Positions 30,099-39,926 of a stretch of 64,000 bases of DNA are shown here, piece after piece. The position numbers were made by a program, and so were the translations under genes. The stretch lies in the NCBI RefSeq assembly GCF_000018585.1, contig NC_009976.1:987982-1051981 (forward strand), given 5' to 3'. How positions within the stretch are numbered: the stretch's first letter is position 1; each line of letters opens with the position of its first letter. Source of the stretch: Prochlorococcus marinus str. MIT 9211. GTDB taxonomy: Bacteria; Cyanobacteriota; Cyanobacteriia; PCC-6307; Cyanobiaceae. The notes beneath the pieces were generated by a model. It searched no databases, was not told the origin of the DNA, and was given only the letters and a program-made list of their open reading frames with translations.

Positions 30099-31406
30099 AT
30101 GACACCTCAACTCACGCTTCAAACTCCTCTTCAGATACCTCCATCAGAAATACCTAATTACTTAAAACAACTTTGGGCCCAAGAGCAAGTTGATATAAAA
30201 GGAGCAAATACATTTTCTCTATTAATTTGGCAACCTGCTTGGATAGAGCAAAAGCTTGTAAAAACTGGAAGAGTCAAAGAACCAATTCTTGGGGACCAAA
30301 GGAATGAAGTTATTGAAGCTGCAAGACAAGTAGTTCTAGAGAATGATTTACCTCATTCAACGCCGCCTTTTGATACATCCGTTGCAGCTTCTATCGAGAT
30401 GGCACCTATAGCAAATCAAAAAGAAGACCTCAGAGGTCAACATATAGATAGTTCTATAAGCGAACTTCAACCAAGAAGGTTAATTACCCTAGCTCCCTCT
30501 ATTGATAAGGGAAAGAAACTAGAGGCTCTTGTGGCTGCCTATTGTCCTCTACCAGAAGAAGGTGGAGGTAGTTCGGCGTGTGGAGATGTCGTGGTTCTCA
30601 GAGGTGATCTGAATTCTCTAAAGAATGGTCTAAAAATAGTTGAAGAATTAATTCCAAATGATCTTCCTTCATGGTTGTGGTGGAATGGAAATCTTGATGA
30701 AGATCCAAGTCTATTAAATAAAATAGCCACACCAATTCGCAGGTTGATAATTGACAGTGCCCTAGGAAATCCCTTTAACTGTCTTGATTTACTTCAAAAA
30801 AGTATAAGTAGTGGTCAAGCAGTTAATGATCTCAATTGGCTTCGACTAAGATCATGGAGAGAAACTTTAGCAATGGTATTTGATCCTCCAGATAGACGTA
30901 TAATCCTCAAAAATCTAACAAGCATAGACATTGATATTGAAGGCGATCATCCTGTTCAGGCTCTTTTATTGGCAACATGGATTGCAGATCGACTTGGATG
31001 GAAATTACAAAATAATGTTTCTGCGGATGGGAATATTGTAAATGCCGAGTTTGTCCGTGATGACAAAGAGATAGTCAAATTCAAATTAATGCCATTGCCC
31101 GTAGGCAATCCAAGTATCCACCCTGGCCAAATTATTGGTATAAGGTTGATATCCAAACCTAAAGAGGAGCCTAAAAAATCTGTTTGTATTATTCTTGCTT
31201 CTGAATCAGGAGAATGTATGAGACTTGAGGCAGGAGGCATGGCAAGTATGGAGCTTTTAGAGGAAGTAGTCCCACACCAAAAAAACTCTGCTGAGATGGA
31301 TGTCGCAAGGCTACTTGCAACTAGTCGCGGCTCAACAAGTCCACTTCTTGCGAATGCTGCTCCTGTAGCCGCAAAATTGCTGCACTTAATTAAGCCTAAA
31401 AACTAA
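30099..31406 (+). CDS. opcA: Glucose-6-phosphate dehydrogenase assembly/regulatory protein OpcA
   Basis: 435 residues. OpcA binds Zwf and alters its activity and oligomerisation, and participates in redox control of night metabolism. Recognised by position directly after zwf and by family features such as GGGSSACGDVVVLRGD and LPSWLWWNG. Cyanobacteria-specific size and order. Cysteines are few in the visible sequence. The cobyrinate amidase begins 26 bases downstream. Confidence 0.93.
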   Translation: MTPQLTLQTPLQIPPSEIPNYLKQLWAQEQVDIKGANTFSLLIWQPAWIEQKLVKTGRVKEPILGDQRNEVIEAARQVVLENDLPHSTPPFDTSVAASIEMAPIANQKEDLRGQHIDSSISELQPRRLITLAPSIDKGKKLEALVAAYCPLPEEGGGSSACGDVVVLRGDLNSLKNGLKIVEELIPNDLPSWLWWNGNLDEDPSLLNKIATPIRRLIIDSALGNPFNCLDLLQKSISSGQAVNDLNWLRLRSWRETLAMVFDPPDRRIILKNLTSIDIDIEGDHPVQALLLATWIADRLGWKLQNNVSADGNIVNAEFVRDDKEIVKFKLMPLPVGNPSIHPGQIIGIRLISKPKEEPKKSVCIILASESGECMRLEAGGMASMELLEEVVPHQKNSAEMDVARLLATSRGSTSPLLANAAPVAAKLLHLIKPKN

Positions 31407-31432
31407 GTTTCTATAAATCAAAGGAATACTAA

Positions 31433-32815
31433 ATGGCATGTGTCATATCCGCACCTGCAAGTAGCAGTGGGAAAACAATACTAAGCCTTATTCTTGCGGC
31501 ATGGGCACGCTCTAAAGGAAAGAGCATTCAAACATTCAAGGTAGGGCCTGATTATCTAGATCCTCAGCAATTATCCTTAGTAACCAAAAGACCATGCAGA
31601 AATCTAGACCTGACTCTTTCAGGTCCGGAATGGGTGCAAAACAGTTTTTCTAGCCATAAGAATTCAGCTGAGTTAACTTTAATAGAGGGAGTTATGGGTT
31701 TATTTGATGGGGTAGGAAGCTCTAGAGAAGGCAGCACATCTGATATAGCTCGTTTATTAAATCTTCCAATAGTCCTTATCATTAATGCAAGTGGCCAGGC
31801 TGCATCTATTGGTGCACTGGTAAAAGGGTTTCGAGACACAGATCTCAATTTGAATATAGAAGGTGTCGTTCTTAATAATGTCAACACTTCACGTCATAGG
31901 AGTTTGTTAACTGAGGTTCTTGAAGACATGAATGTCAGAGTCCTTGGTTGTCTACCAAATAGCGAAGACCTCCATCTAAAAAGTAAAAATTTGGGACTTT
32001 CCCCACCCCATGAATTAGGAAGAATTGAAGCAAGAATTAAATTATGGAAATTTATAGCCGAGAAATATCTTGATCTTAATTATTTTGAAAAATTACTCGC
32101 TTCACCTAATTGCGAAAATAAAAAGTCTGCAAAGATTATTGAGCGAAAAGCTAAAAACAAAGTGTTAGATAAACCATTAATTGCTATTGCTGAAGACAAA
32201 GCCTTTCATTTTAATTATCCAGAAACCAAAGAATGCCTTATAGAAATGGGAATGGAAATCCTAACTTGGGAAATAATAAAAGACGAGCCTATACCTAAAG
32301 AAGTTAAAGGAGTAATTATTCCAGGAGGTTTTCCCGAAGAGTTTGCGGAAGAAATAAGTCAATGTAAAAGAAGCCTAAATTCATTACAAAAGATCTTCTG
32401 TAAGCGACCAATATATGCAGAATGTGGGGGGATGTTAATCCTAGGTAATGCCATAGAAGACATAAATGGAAATGAATATCCAATGACTGGTCTTTTGCCA
32501 TTTAAAGCAAGGGAAGGAAGTCTAAAAGTAGGTTATAGAAGACTAACAGCTCACAAACGAAGTCTTATTCTATCTCCACATCAAAAACTAGTTGGCCATG
32601 AATTCCATCGATGGCATCTAAGTATTAATGAAAATAAAAAGGATCTGTCTCCACCATGGTTAAGTACTGGCTGGGGCCTAGATCCGGTAAGCGAAGGATG
32701 GAGTAACAACCTACTTCATGCGAGTTGGATTCATCTTCATTGGCCAAGCTCTGAAAAAATATTAGATGCATGGTGTAATTCTATTGAGGCTATCAAGGGT
32801 ACAAGAGTAAAGTGA
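31433..32815 (+). CDS. cobB: Cobyrinate a,c-diamide synthase
   Basis: 460 residues. Amidates the a and c carboxylates of (hydrogeno)cobyrinate in B12 synthesis, using glutamine and ATP. The N-terminal P-loop variant is APASSSGKT (7-15). A switch-like GVMGLFDG follows, and the GATase-like C-terminal domain has the catalytic C331 in YAECGGML and the late HEFHRWH. Marine picocyanobacteria make pseudocobalamin, so this is expected; no other cob gene lies in the window. It follows opcA closely. Confidence 0.93.
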   Translation: MACVISAPASSSGKTILSLILAAWARSKGKSIQTFKVGPDYLDPQQLSLVTKRPCRNLDLTLSGPEWVQNSFSSHKNSAELTLIEGVMGLFDGVGSSREGSTSDIARLLNLPIVLIINASGQAASIGALVKGFRDTDLNLNIEGVVLNNVNTSRHRSLLTEVLEDMNVRVLGCLPNSEDLHLKSKNLGLSPPHELGRIEARIKLWKFIAEKYLDLNYFEKLLASPNCENKKSAKIIERKAKNKVLDKPLIAIAEDKAFHFNYPETKECLIEMGMEILTWEIIKDEPIPKEVKGVIIPGGFPEEFAEEISQCKRSLNSLQKIFCKRPIYAECGGMLILGNAIEDINGNEYPMTGLLPFKAREGSLKVGYRRLTAHKRSLILSPHQKLVGHEFHRWHLSINENKKDLSPPWLSTGWGLDPVSEGWSNNLLHASWIHLHWPSSEKILDAWCNSIEAIKGTRVK

Positions 32816-32828
32816 TTGTCAAATCAAG

Positions 32829-34289
32829 TTAATTAGTCATATCTTGATGAATCAAATCTATTTCTCTTTCCCATATGTCTCTTTTATGTAGTTTATCATT
32901 ACTTCCTAATAGCCAGACGCCTTTATTTGCTCTACTAACAGCCACATAAGCAAGCTGTCTCCTTAAAGAAATATCATTAGGCCAAAAGACATCTGAAGCA
33001 ACGAATACCTCACCAAAAGTGCTCCCTTGACTTCTATGAACTGTCAAAACTGAAGCTGGGCAAAGATAAGCAAAGGAATCTCTAAAATAGAAGAACATCT
33101 TCCAAAGCTTACGCGCTTCTTTACTACTGGCTTGCCTTGCTTTTGATGCCAAGTCTTCTAAAAAGCAATCTAAAGTTGCCCTTGAAGATGATCCAACTTC
33201 AGGCATGAGGCGAACCAAAAATTCTGAACCTCGGCAGCTAACTTTTGCAGTTAAAATTTTCATCTGGGGAAAGTCAATTAAACCCTGGTCAGCAAATTCA
33301 GAATTTCCAAAATCATTTAATTCTTCACTTACCTCCTTTACTATCATTTCTGTATTAGAACCAAAAAGCATTCCAGGCTCTTCTTCAGTACTAAATTGCT
33401 CAAGCGATGCATTACTCATGACTGCTCTGCGACTAATCAGTACTTCTCCTGGTAAAACAGACATTTCATCAGCAATAGCTCCATGAATAGCTCGACGAGC
33501 ATGGGGTATCAACCTTTCTAAAAATCTATTGGTATAGCAAAGAATTCTCGCCGCATCCGGATCATCTTTCTTGGAGGCTGAGTACAAAGAATCCTTAGCT
33601 TTTTCCAACCACTCTTTATGGTCAAGCGACCCAATACAGCATTGTGTATTAGCTACAACAGGGAAACAAGGCGGCGATGGGCAAAGAAAACTTTCATCCC
33701 TAAGCAAAGTAGCCAACTTCAAAACGGGCCCCTGATGACGCACAACTTCATTTAGTTGAATATGAGCTGCTTTTTTGATAGAGAAGACTGGGCTCTGAAC
33801 TTCACCAATTGGTGGTAACTGGGCTGGGTCTCCAACAAAAACAAGTCTGGTTTTATAAGTATGGGCACATTGAAGAATTATCTCTAAGAGTGTGCTACTT
33901 ATCATTGAGGCTTCGTCAACAAGTACTAGCTTTAGCTGTTCAAGTGATTTCATTGTTTGAGGAGTTTGTTCACATGCTTCTGTATCACCTTGTCTTTTTA
34001 GCTTTAATCGAAGCAATCTATGAATTGTTGAAGGGTAAAAAGTTGGTTTTAGATTTGCCCTAGACATAGACCTTCGAAGAACACCAACAGCTTTATGCGT
34101 TGGAGCAACAACCGTCCAACAAAGCTTGCGATTCTCTACAAGCTCAAGAAACTTTATTGATAAAAACGTTTTTCCTGTTCCTGCACACCCCTTAAGAATA
34201 AAAGGGTCTGTAAGCGAAGTCTTCTCAAGCCAAAGTTCAAAAGCTTTGATTGCTTTGCCTTGGTCAAATGTTAACGAAAGATTTTTCAA
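32829..34289 (-). CDS. RecD/Pif1-like superfamily I DNA helicase
   Basis: 486 residues. Walker A GCAGTGKT (34-41), VAPTHKAVGVLR (motif Ia), LVDEAS (motif II with D125/E126) and a C-terminal UvrD_C_2-type motif VHRSQGSTFGEVFV are present. This matches stand-alone RecD2-like helicases without RecB or RecC. A long N-terminal extension is lacking. The role is probably repair or unwinding. The ATG overlaps the DUF212 stop by 4 bases, an unexplained pairing with membrane and isoprenoid genes. Confidence 0.85.
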   Translation of the reverse strand: MKNLSLTFDQGKAIKAFELWLEKTSLTDPFILKGCAGTGKTFLSIKFLELVENRKLCWTVVAPTHKAVGVLRRSMSRANLKPTFYPSTIHRLLRLKLKRQGDTEACEQTPQTMKSLEQLKLVLVDEASMISSTLLEIILQCAHTYKTRLVFVGDPAQLPPIGEVQSPVFSIKKAAHIQLNEVVRHQGPVLKLATLLRDESFLCPSPPCFPVVANTQCCIGSLDHKEWLEKAKDSLYSASKKDDPDAARILCYTNRFLERLIPHARRAIHGAIADEMSVLPGEVLISRRAVMSNASLEQFSTEEEPGMLFGSNTEMIVKEVSEELNDFGNSEFADQGLIDFPQMKILTAKVSCRGSEFLVRLMPEVGSSSRATLDCFLEDLASKARQASSKEARKLWKMFFYFRDSFAYLCPASVLTVHRSQGSTFGEVFVASDVFWPNDISLRRQLAYVAVSRANKGVWLLGSNDKLHKRDIWEREIDLIHQDMTN

Positions 34290-34801
34290 CCTTGGATTAG
34301 ACCCAATAACTCAAAGAAATGAAGTGGTGAGCCAATAAAGAACATTCCTGGCAAAGCAATTGCTGGGCCCAAAAGACTTCCAACTAAAACTTCTTTACGT
34401 GTATGTCCCAAACTCTCCTTTAGTGGAGCTTCTGGCTTGATTGGCCAATTATCCGAAGGCAATTGATTAAGACGAGCAGCTGTTAGACCTGCTGCTCGTC
34501 TTATTCCACTGGCGTCGTACATGACTATGAATGCAATTGTGGAAGCAAGTGCAAATATTGGATCAGAAAATCCAACTTGAAATCCAATAGCAGAAGCTGT
34601 CCCTGTAACAAGCGCAGAGTGGCTAGAAGGCATACCACCAGTTTCAAAAAGAACTGAGGGCCTCCACTGTTGATAAAAAATCAATTCAAAGATCAATTTT
34701 GATAATTGTGCCAAACCACATGCTGCTAGCCCCCAGGCAAGAACTCCGTTGTCGAGCAACTCTAGGAAAGATGAATATGAAAGAGTATTAGCAAAGCTCA
34801 T
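34286..34801 (-). CDS. Divergent PAP2-family (DUF212) membrane protein
   Basis: 171 residues. The PAP2-like motif GGMPSSHSALVTG is clear, and there are four to five hydrophobic segments. DUF212 proteins resemble acid phosphatases that act on lipid phosphates but lack some catalytic residues. Its start overlaps the crtE stop by 4 bases and its stop overlaps the helicase start. A link to isoprenoid phosphates is inference from position only. Confidence 0.9.
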   Translation of the reverse strand: MSFANTLSYSSFLELLDNGVLAWGLAACGLAQLSKLIFELIFYQQWRPSVLFETGGMPSSHSALVTGTASAIGFQVGFSDPIFALASTIAFIVMYDASGIRRAAGLTAARLNQLPSDNWPIKPEAPLKESLGHTRKEVLVGSLLGPAIALPGMFFIGSPLHFFELLGLIQG

Positions 34802-35700
34802 CTATCTCTACTAATAATGTAGTCAGCCAAGGCAAGCAAAGGGGTTGCATCATCTTCCCAGGGTTCCAAGACACTCTTAGCTTTTTCTATAAGCACTTTC
34901 GCTCTCTGACGAGATTCGTCTACACCTAACAACTTGGGATAAGTAGTTTTGTCTGCAATTAAATCCTTACCAGCTGTTTTGCCGAGAACTTCACTACTTG
35001 AAGTCACATCTAAGATGTCATCAATAATTTGAAATGCCAAGCCTATGGCTTCAGCATAAGTTCTAAGAGCATCAAGCAAATCATCTTTTGCACCCCCAAT
35101 AAGAGCTCCGCAAACAACTGATGCCTTTAGAAGCGCTCCAGTTTTATGGATGTGAATATATTCAAGAGTATCTATATCAACATCCTTACCCTCACACTCA
35201 AGATCTGCCACCTGGCCTCCCACTAAGCCAGGCGCTCCAGCAACTAATGAGAGTTCACCAACAACTTTAATAAGTCTTTCTGCAGATATCCCAGGACTTC
35301 TTAGTGAAACCATCTCAAAAGCGCGTGTTAACAAAGCGTCCCCGGCAAGAATTGCTAAAGCGTCCCCATATACTTTGTGATTAGTCGGCCGTCCTCTTCT
35401 TAAATCATCGTTATCCATAGATGGCAAATCATCATGAATAAGAGACATTGTGTGAATCATTTCTATAGCTACTGCTGTAGGTAAAGCCGTTTCAGATTCG
35501 CCTGCTATAAGTTCACACGCTGCCAAACAAAGAATAGGTCTTAACCTTTTCCCTCCTGCCAGAAGGGAATACCTCATTGCTTCCCTTAATTGCTTTGGAC
35601 GCTCTGGACCAAGAGAAGCATCTAGAGCTGCTTCCACACGAATCTTCTCCTTAGCCAGATAAGCGGCAAAGTCAAAAGATGAAATGACCGCTTCTGACAT
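34798..35700 (-). CDS. crtE: Geranylgeranyl diphosphate synthase
   Basis: 300 residues. Makes C20 diphosphate for carotenoids, phytyl and quinone tails. The first aspartate-rich motif is DDLPSMD (90-96), followed by NDDLRRGRPTNH, and the second is IIDDILD (D227, D228, D231). The basic GGKRLRP lies earlier. Complete. It follows folD after 41 bases and precedes the DUF212 gene with a 4-base overlap. Confidence 0.95.
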   Translation of the reverse strand: MSEAVISSFDFAAYLAKEKIRVEAALDASLGPERPKQLREAMRYSLLAGGKRLRPILCLAACELIAGESETALPTAVAIEMIHTMSLIHDDLPSMDNDDLRRGRPTNHKVYGDALAILAGDALLTRAFEMVSLRSPGISAERLIKVVGELSLVAGAPGLVGGQVADLECEGKDVDIDTLEYIHIHKTGALLKASVVCGALIGGAKDDLLDALRTYAEAIGLAFQIIDDILDVTSSSEVLGKTAGKDLIADKTTYPKLLGVDESRQRAKVLIEKAKSVLEPWEDDATPLLALADYIISRDR

Positions 35701-35741
35701 AAAAAGAATTAATTAATCTGATTCTCTCAGAGGTTAGAACT

Positions 35742-36650
35742 TCATGGAAGTAAATCATCCAAACTCAAGGATAAGTCGCAATGCTGCTGCCAACTATTAA
35801 CAGTATTTACAAGCAACATTGCAACAGTCATAGGGCCAACGCCTCCAGGGACTGGTGTAATTGCACTTACAAAATCATCAACCTCTTCTCTACGAACATC
35901 ACCACAAAGCTTGTAACCGCCAGCATCTCCTAAGTTTTGATCCTTAAATACCCTATGAATTCCCACATCTACTACTACCGATTTTTCCTTGACATGCTCT
36001 AGGCCAATCAATTGAGGCTTCCCTGCAGCCACAACAAGTATTTCTGCTTGTTTTGTAAAGCCAATCAAATCCCTTGTATGAGAATGAACAAGAGTAACAG
36101 TTGCATTCGCAGCCTGAAGCATTAATGCCATTGGTTTCCCTACGAGAATGCTACGACCAATGACAACAGTGTTCTTACCCTTAATCTCTATCTGATTAGC
36201 AGCCAACAAAGCCATAACTCCAGCAGGAGTACAAGATCTAGGGCCTATTTCATCCTTGAGTAATCTTCCTAAATTTAAAGTGTGTAGTCCATCAGCATCT
36301 TTCCTGGGGTCTATAACCTTCAAAAGTCTTCCTGCATCAAGTCCTATAGGTAGAGGAAGCTGCAACAAAATGCCATCCACTTCTTGGTTGGAGTTCAACT
36401 TTATAATCTGTTCCTCAATTTCACGAAAAGAAGAATTTGCATCAAGATGGCAACCAAAACTTTTAATACCAGCCCTTCTACAGGCCTTTTCTTTATTCGA
36501 AACATAAACTTGACTGGCAGGATCATCACCAACTCGGATCACCGCCAACCCTGGTGGGCGGACACCTTTTTTTAAGCAAAGAGTTATCTCATGACTAAGT
36601 CTTTGCTCAATCTCTCCAGCTAATTGCTTACCATCAAGTTTATGGGCCAT
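35742..36650 (-). CDS. folD: Bifunctional methylenetetrahydrofolate dehydrogenase / cyclohydrolase
   Basis: 302 residues. Interconverts methylene-, methenyl- and formyl-tetrahydrofolate. Key signatures are [14 protein letters not shown] (with the active lysine), [25 protein letters not shown] for NADP, and the C-terminal [12 protein letters not shown]. Complete. It heads the folD-crtE-DUF212-helicase series and diverges from the 7TM-HD gene by 71 bases. Confidence 0.96.
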   Translation of the reverse strand: MAHKLDGKQLAGEIEQRLSHEITLCLKKGVRPPGLAVIRVGDDPASQVYVSNKEKACRRAGIKSFGCHLDANSSFREIEEQIIKLNSNQEVDGILLQLPLPIGLDAGRLLKVIDPRKDADGLHTLNLGRLLKDEIGPRSCTPAGVMALLAANQIEIKGKNTVVIGRSILVGKPMALMLQAANATVTLVHSHTRDLIGFTKQAEILVVAAGKPQLIGLEHVKEKSVVVDVGIHRVFKDQNLGDAGGYKLCGDVRREEVDDFVSAITPVPGGVGPMTVAMLLVNTVNSWQQHCDLSLSLDDLLP

Positions 36651-36721
36651 TTGTTTCTTAATAAATTAGATGAAGCATGCTTTTAATTAATAGCTAGGGT
36701 TATGGTCTACATCAAATTGAT

Positions 36722-38836
36722 TTGGCAAAGATTCTAAGCCTAAAAAGGATTTGGCGAAGCTTGTTAAATAGCCAATCGCCAAGAAGGGTCATAGTTCCAT
36801 GGGCATTAGCTGATAGAACAGGTTTGCTTATGGTTTGCCTAGTAATAGCAATAATTTCAAGCTATAAATTATTAGATGTTCCTGACCTTAAGCCTGGTGA
36901 TATTGCCCCATTTAACGCGACTGCACCAAAAACCGCTTTTGTAATAGATACTGCAGCTTTACAACAGCAAAGAAAAGACCTTATACCAAGAACCTCAGTA
37001 CAAGTAATTGACAAAGGAGAGTCTCAAAAAATTCAAGAAGAGTTAATTAAACAACTGGGCTATTTAGAAAAAGTTTCATCAGGCACTAAAGGTTCTAATT
37101 CTTTCAGGATAGGTCCAGTAAACCTAACTCCAAAAGAAAGGGAGTGGCTGGCGAACCAAACTACTAAATCAAGAAAACAATGGGAAGGCGAAATAATTCT
37201 CCTGTCACAAAAAATGCTAAGTCAGGGCCTTATAAAGACATTGGCTCATGACCAAATACTAGAATCAGCTAAATTCCAATTATCGGCCCAAGCTGAAAGC
37301 AATAATCCTTCTATAAACCTTGGCAGCAAATTAATTGCAAATACTTTATTTGGTAAAACAAATCTTCAGCATGATGCTGCCAGAAGCCAGCAATTACTTG
37401 AAGAACTTATAACCAAACAAGGAATCCCTGAGATAGAAGTTAAGAAAGGAGATCTAATCACAAAAAAAGGGGAAAGAATCACTGCTAAAGGATATGTTGT
37501 TCTTGATCATTTTGGCCTAATCAGAAGAAGTGCTAGACCACTGGAATGGTTCGGAAAATTTAGTGAGGCACTTGCAAGTTGTTTAGTTCTTTTAATGATA
37601 ATGAGAAGAGATAAACCCTCTTTGAAACCTAAGAATGGACTATTACCACTTGGTCTCCTATTAATTGTTCAAGCAAGTAAAGACTGGTTTGGAGCTGCAA
37701 TCAGTCCTTTGCAAATTCTTGTTCCACCAACATTACTTCTTTCCCAAGGCATTAGTACCACAACAGCCTTGGGATGGATGGCAATCGCTAGTTTGCTATG
37801 GCCCGTTCCCGTAAGTGGCATTGGAGAAGGACGTTTGATAATTGCAGTCCTTACTTCAACCTTAGTAGCGATACTTGGTGGGCGAATGAGAAGCAGAGCC
37901 CAGCTTCTTCAGGTAGTAGTTTTTGTACCTTTTAGTGCATACCTTAGTCAGTGGGTTCTGTTAAGGAGTCAACTATTTTCTTCAGGTGGGGTGTGGAGGA
38001 AGCTTTCGCCTAATTCAGAGACTTTGCTTACTGAAGCTTTGGTTTTAGGGGCAATTTTGATGTTTACTATTTTATTAATACCAATTATTGAAAATACTTT
38101 TGGCCTATTAACACGCGCAAGGCTCATGGAAATATCCGATCAAGAGAAACCTCTTTTAAGAAGATTGTCTAAGGAAGCACCAGGAACATTTGAACACACA
38201 TTGATGATCTGTGGACTAGCCGAAGAAGGTGCAAGAAGTATTGGGGCTGACGTTGACCTAATTAGATCAGGAGCTCTATATCATGACGTAGGGAAACTAC
38301 ATGCGCCAGAATGGTTTATAGAGAATCAAGAGAATGGAGTCAACCCGCATGAAACACTTGACGACCCACTTAAAAGTGCTGATATTTTACAAGCGCATGT
38401 AGATGAAGGCCTGAAGCTAGCTAGACGTTACCGACTACCAACTCCTATAGCTGATTTCATACCAGAACACCAAGGGACACTAAAGATGGGCTACTTCCTT
38501 CATAAGGCGAAAGAGAAGAATCCCTCAGTAGAAGAAAAGCGTTTTAGGTATAAAGGCCCCGTTCCACGCTCTAAGGAAACTGCAATTCTTATGATGGCCG
38601 ATGGATGCGAAGCAGCTCTTAGAGCTTTAGGGCCACAAAGTACTGATATAGATGCAGAGTCAACAATTAGAAAAATTATTCGCTCTCGTAAATTAGATGG
38701 ACAATTGCTAAAAAGTAGTATTAGCAATTCTGAGATTGAATTGGTTATAAGAGCCTTTATAAGTGTATGGAGAAGGATGAGGCATCGGCGTATTAAGTAT
38801 CCTATTAGTTCATTTAAAGCATCATATCCAGCTTAA
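36722..38836 (+). CDS. 7TM-HD phosphodiesterase, PgpH-like
   Basis: 704 residues from TTG 36722. An N-terminal helix is followed by a large extracytoplasmic 7TMR-HDED-type region (about 60-275), several membrane helices (to about 470) and a cytoplasmic HD domain. The HD doublet is H521/D522 in LYHDVGKLHAPEWF, followed by a second conserved segment ADFIPEHQG and later MMADGCEAALR. In Listeria and Bacillus the same architecture (PgpH) degrades cyclic di-AMP. With a CdaA-like cyclase elsewhere in the window it would complete a c-di-AMP cycle; that is inference. It diverges from folD. Confidence 0.88.
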   Translation: MAKILSLKRIWRSLLNSQSPRRVIVPWALADRTGLLMVCLVIAIISSYKLLDVPDLKPGDIAPFNATAPKTAFVIDTAALQQQRKDLIPRTSVQVIDKGESQKIQEELIKQLGYLEKVSSGTKGSNSFRIGPVNLTPKEREWLANQTTKSRKQWEGEIILLSQKMLSQGLIKTLAHDQILESAKFQLSAQAESNNPSINLGSKLIANTLFGKTNLQHDAARSQQLLEELITKQGIPEIEVKKGDLITKKGERITAKGYVVLDHFGLIRRSARPLEWFGKFSEALASCLVLLMIMRRDKPSLKPKNGLLPLGLLLIVQASKDWFGAAISPLQILVPPTLLLSQGISTTTALGWMAIASLLWPVPVSGIGEGRLIIAVLTSTLVAILGGRMRSRAQLLQVVVFVPFSAYLSQWVLLRSQLFSSGGVWRKLSPNSETLLTEALVLGAILMFTILLIPIIENTFGLLTRARLMEISDQEKPLLRRLSKEAPGTFEHTLMICGLAEEGARSIGADVDLIRSGALYHDVGKLHAPEWFIENQENGVNPHETLDDPLKSADILQAHVDEGLKLARRYRLPTPIADFIPEHQGTLKMGYFLHKAKEKNPSVEEKRFRYKGPVPRSKETAILMMADGCEAALRALGPQSTDIDAESTIRKIIRSRKLDGQLLKSSISNSEIELVIRAFISVWRRMRHRRIKYPISSFKASYPA

Positions 38837-38923
38837 TTATTTCAAATTATGAGCTTCAATTTTATAATTAAAGAACAAACAGAAGCTTTAGCATCAATAT
38901 ATCAATAAGCAATCCAAAATCCT

Positions 38924-39325
38924 CTATAACCTTATTCTCTTTGTTTTCCTATGTGCTGGCCTACACCAATAGATTAATGCCATTGAATTAAAAATAGAGA
39001 TTAAAAAGGCAATCAAACTTAAATTAGATAAATACTTCTCACTTTGAAGCAAGAAAATAGCATAAGTTAATGAGCCAATGATTGTCATTGACAATGCAAC
39101 TATCGCCAGAACTACTCCCCAACGTCTTTCTGCAAGGAGGCCAGAGCAGGCAACTATTCCAACGACAGCCGATGGCCAATGTATAGCAGCTGAAAAACTT
39201 ATATTTCCTGCTCTAAAACTTGGGTTATAAAAGCTGACCACAAAAGCAAAGAAAAGTATTGCCGCTACATTTGAAAGTAGGCCTAGCCACGTAAGTAACC
39301 AATAACCTTTAACACCACTAACCAT
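38924..39325 (-). CDS. Four-helix membrane protein, function unknown
   Basis: 133 residues with four hydrophobic segments (about 8-31, 45-62, 69-92 and 102-119) and a basic C-terminus (RKTKRIRL). No domain recognised. The C-terminus is Arg/Lys-rich, suggesting a cytoplasmic end. It lies between the 7TM-HD gene (+) and the UPF0045 gene (-). Likely a real cyanobacterial gene. Confidence 0.7.
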   Translation of the reverse strand: MVSGVKGYWLLTWLGLLSNVAAILFFAFVVSFYNPSFRAGNISFSAAIHWPSAVVGIVACSGLLAERRWGVVLAIVALSMTIIGSLTYAIFLLQSEKYLSNLSLIAFLISIFNSMALIYWCRPAHRKTKRIRL

Positions 39326-39414
39326 TAATAAAGTCTTTTAATCCTAATTAAAAAATAGCTCTTAAAAAGAAAAAAGCATTATGAGAAGTTAGTGATTGAT
39401 ACGAAGTTAATCAA

Positions 39415-39735
39415 TCATAAATCTACTTTATTCTTAGGTAAGGAAGCAGTAGTTACGCTTTTTACCTTTTCACGAAAAGACTGATGACGATCAATACGAG
39501 TATTGACCTTCACGCTTGAATAGATGCGATTCGCTCCTAATGAATGAATAGCTTCATGGCAAGCTCTAATACATTCAAAAACATCATTCCAATCTCCTTC
39601 AATAGCTGTTCCATTTGGCCCAAGTTCATAATCAAGTCCCTTCTCTTCGATAATGTCCCTACATACAGCTATGTACGGTGAGAGGGAAGTCCCTACCCCC
39701 AAAGGCAAAAGGCAAAGATCAATGCTAACCAACAT
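39415..39735 (-). CDS. UPF0045 / MTH1187-family thiamine-binding-like protein
   Basis: 106 residues. The ferredoxin-like fold of the YkoF/MTH1187 group is indicated by VSIDLCLLPLGVGTSLSPYI, GLDYELGPNGTAIEGDW and CHEAIHSLGANRI. Some members bind thiamine or pyrimidine moieties. The function here is not established. It lies 191 bases downstream of leuA on the same strand. Confidence 0.85.
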   Translation of the reverse strand: MLVSIDLCLLPLGVGTSLSPYIAVCRDIIEEKGLDYELGPNGTAIEGDWNDVFECIRACHEAIHSLGANRIYSSVKVNTRIDRHQSFREKVKSVTTASLPKNKVDL

Positions 39736-39926
39736 TTTCTTAACGGTAACTAGTATTTAATATCTCAGAAAAGGTCATCTATCAGTTAACAAAATCTAAT
39801 TGTTATCCAAAAACCGTTAGTTGTTATAACTTCAATCCCAAAAATTGTTTCAATAGAACCAGTCACATTAAACACTTTTATCTAAGCCCCAATTTTTTAA
39901 AAGCAAATAAAGTTGCGTTGGTAGAT

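Noticed and set aside
39728-39830. TAACGGT and ACCGTTA in the leuA-UPF0045 spacer
   Set aside because: 7-bp arms about 70 bases apart, with no structural or regulatory context.
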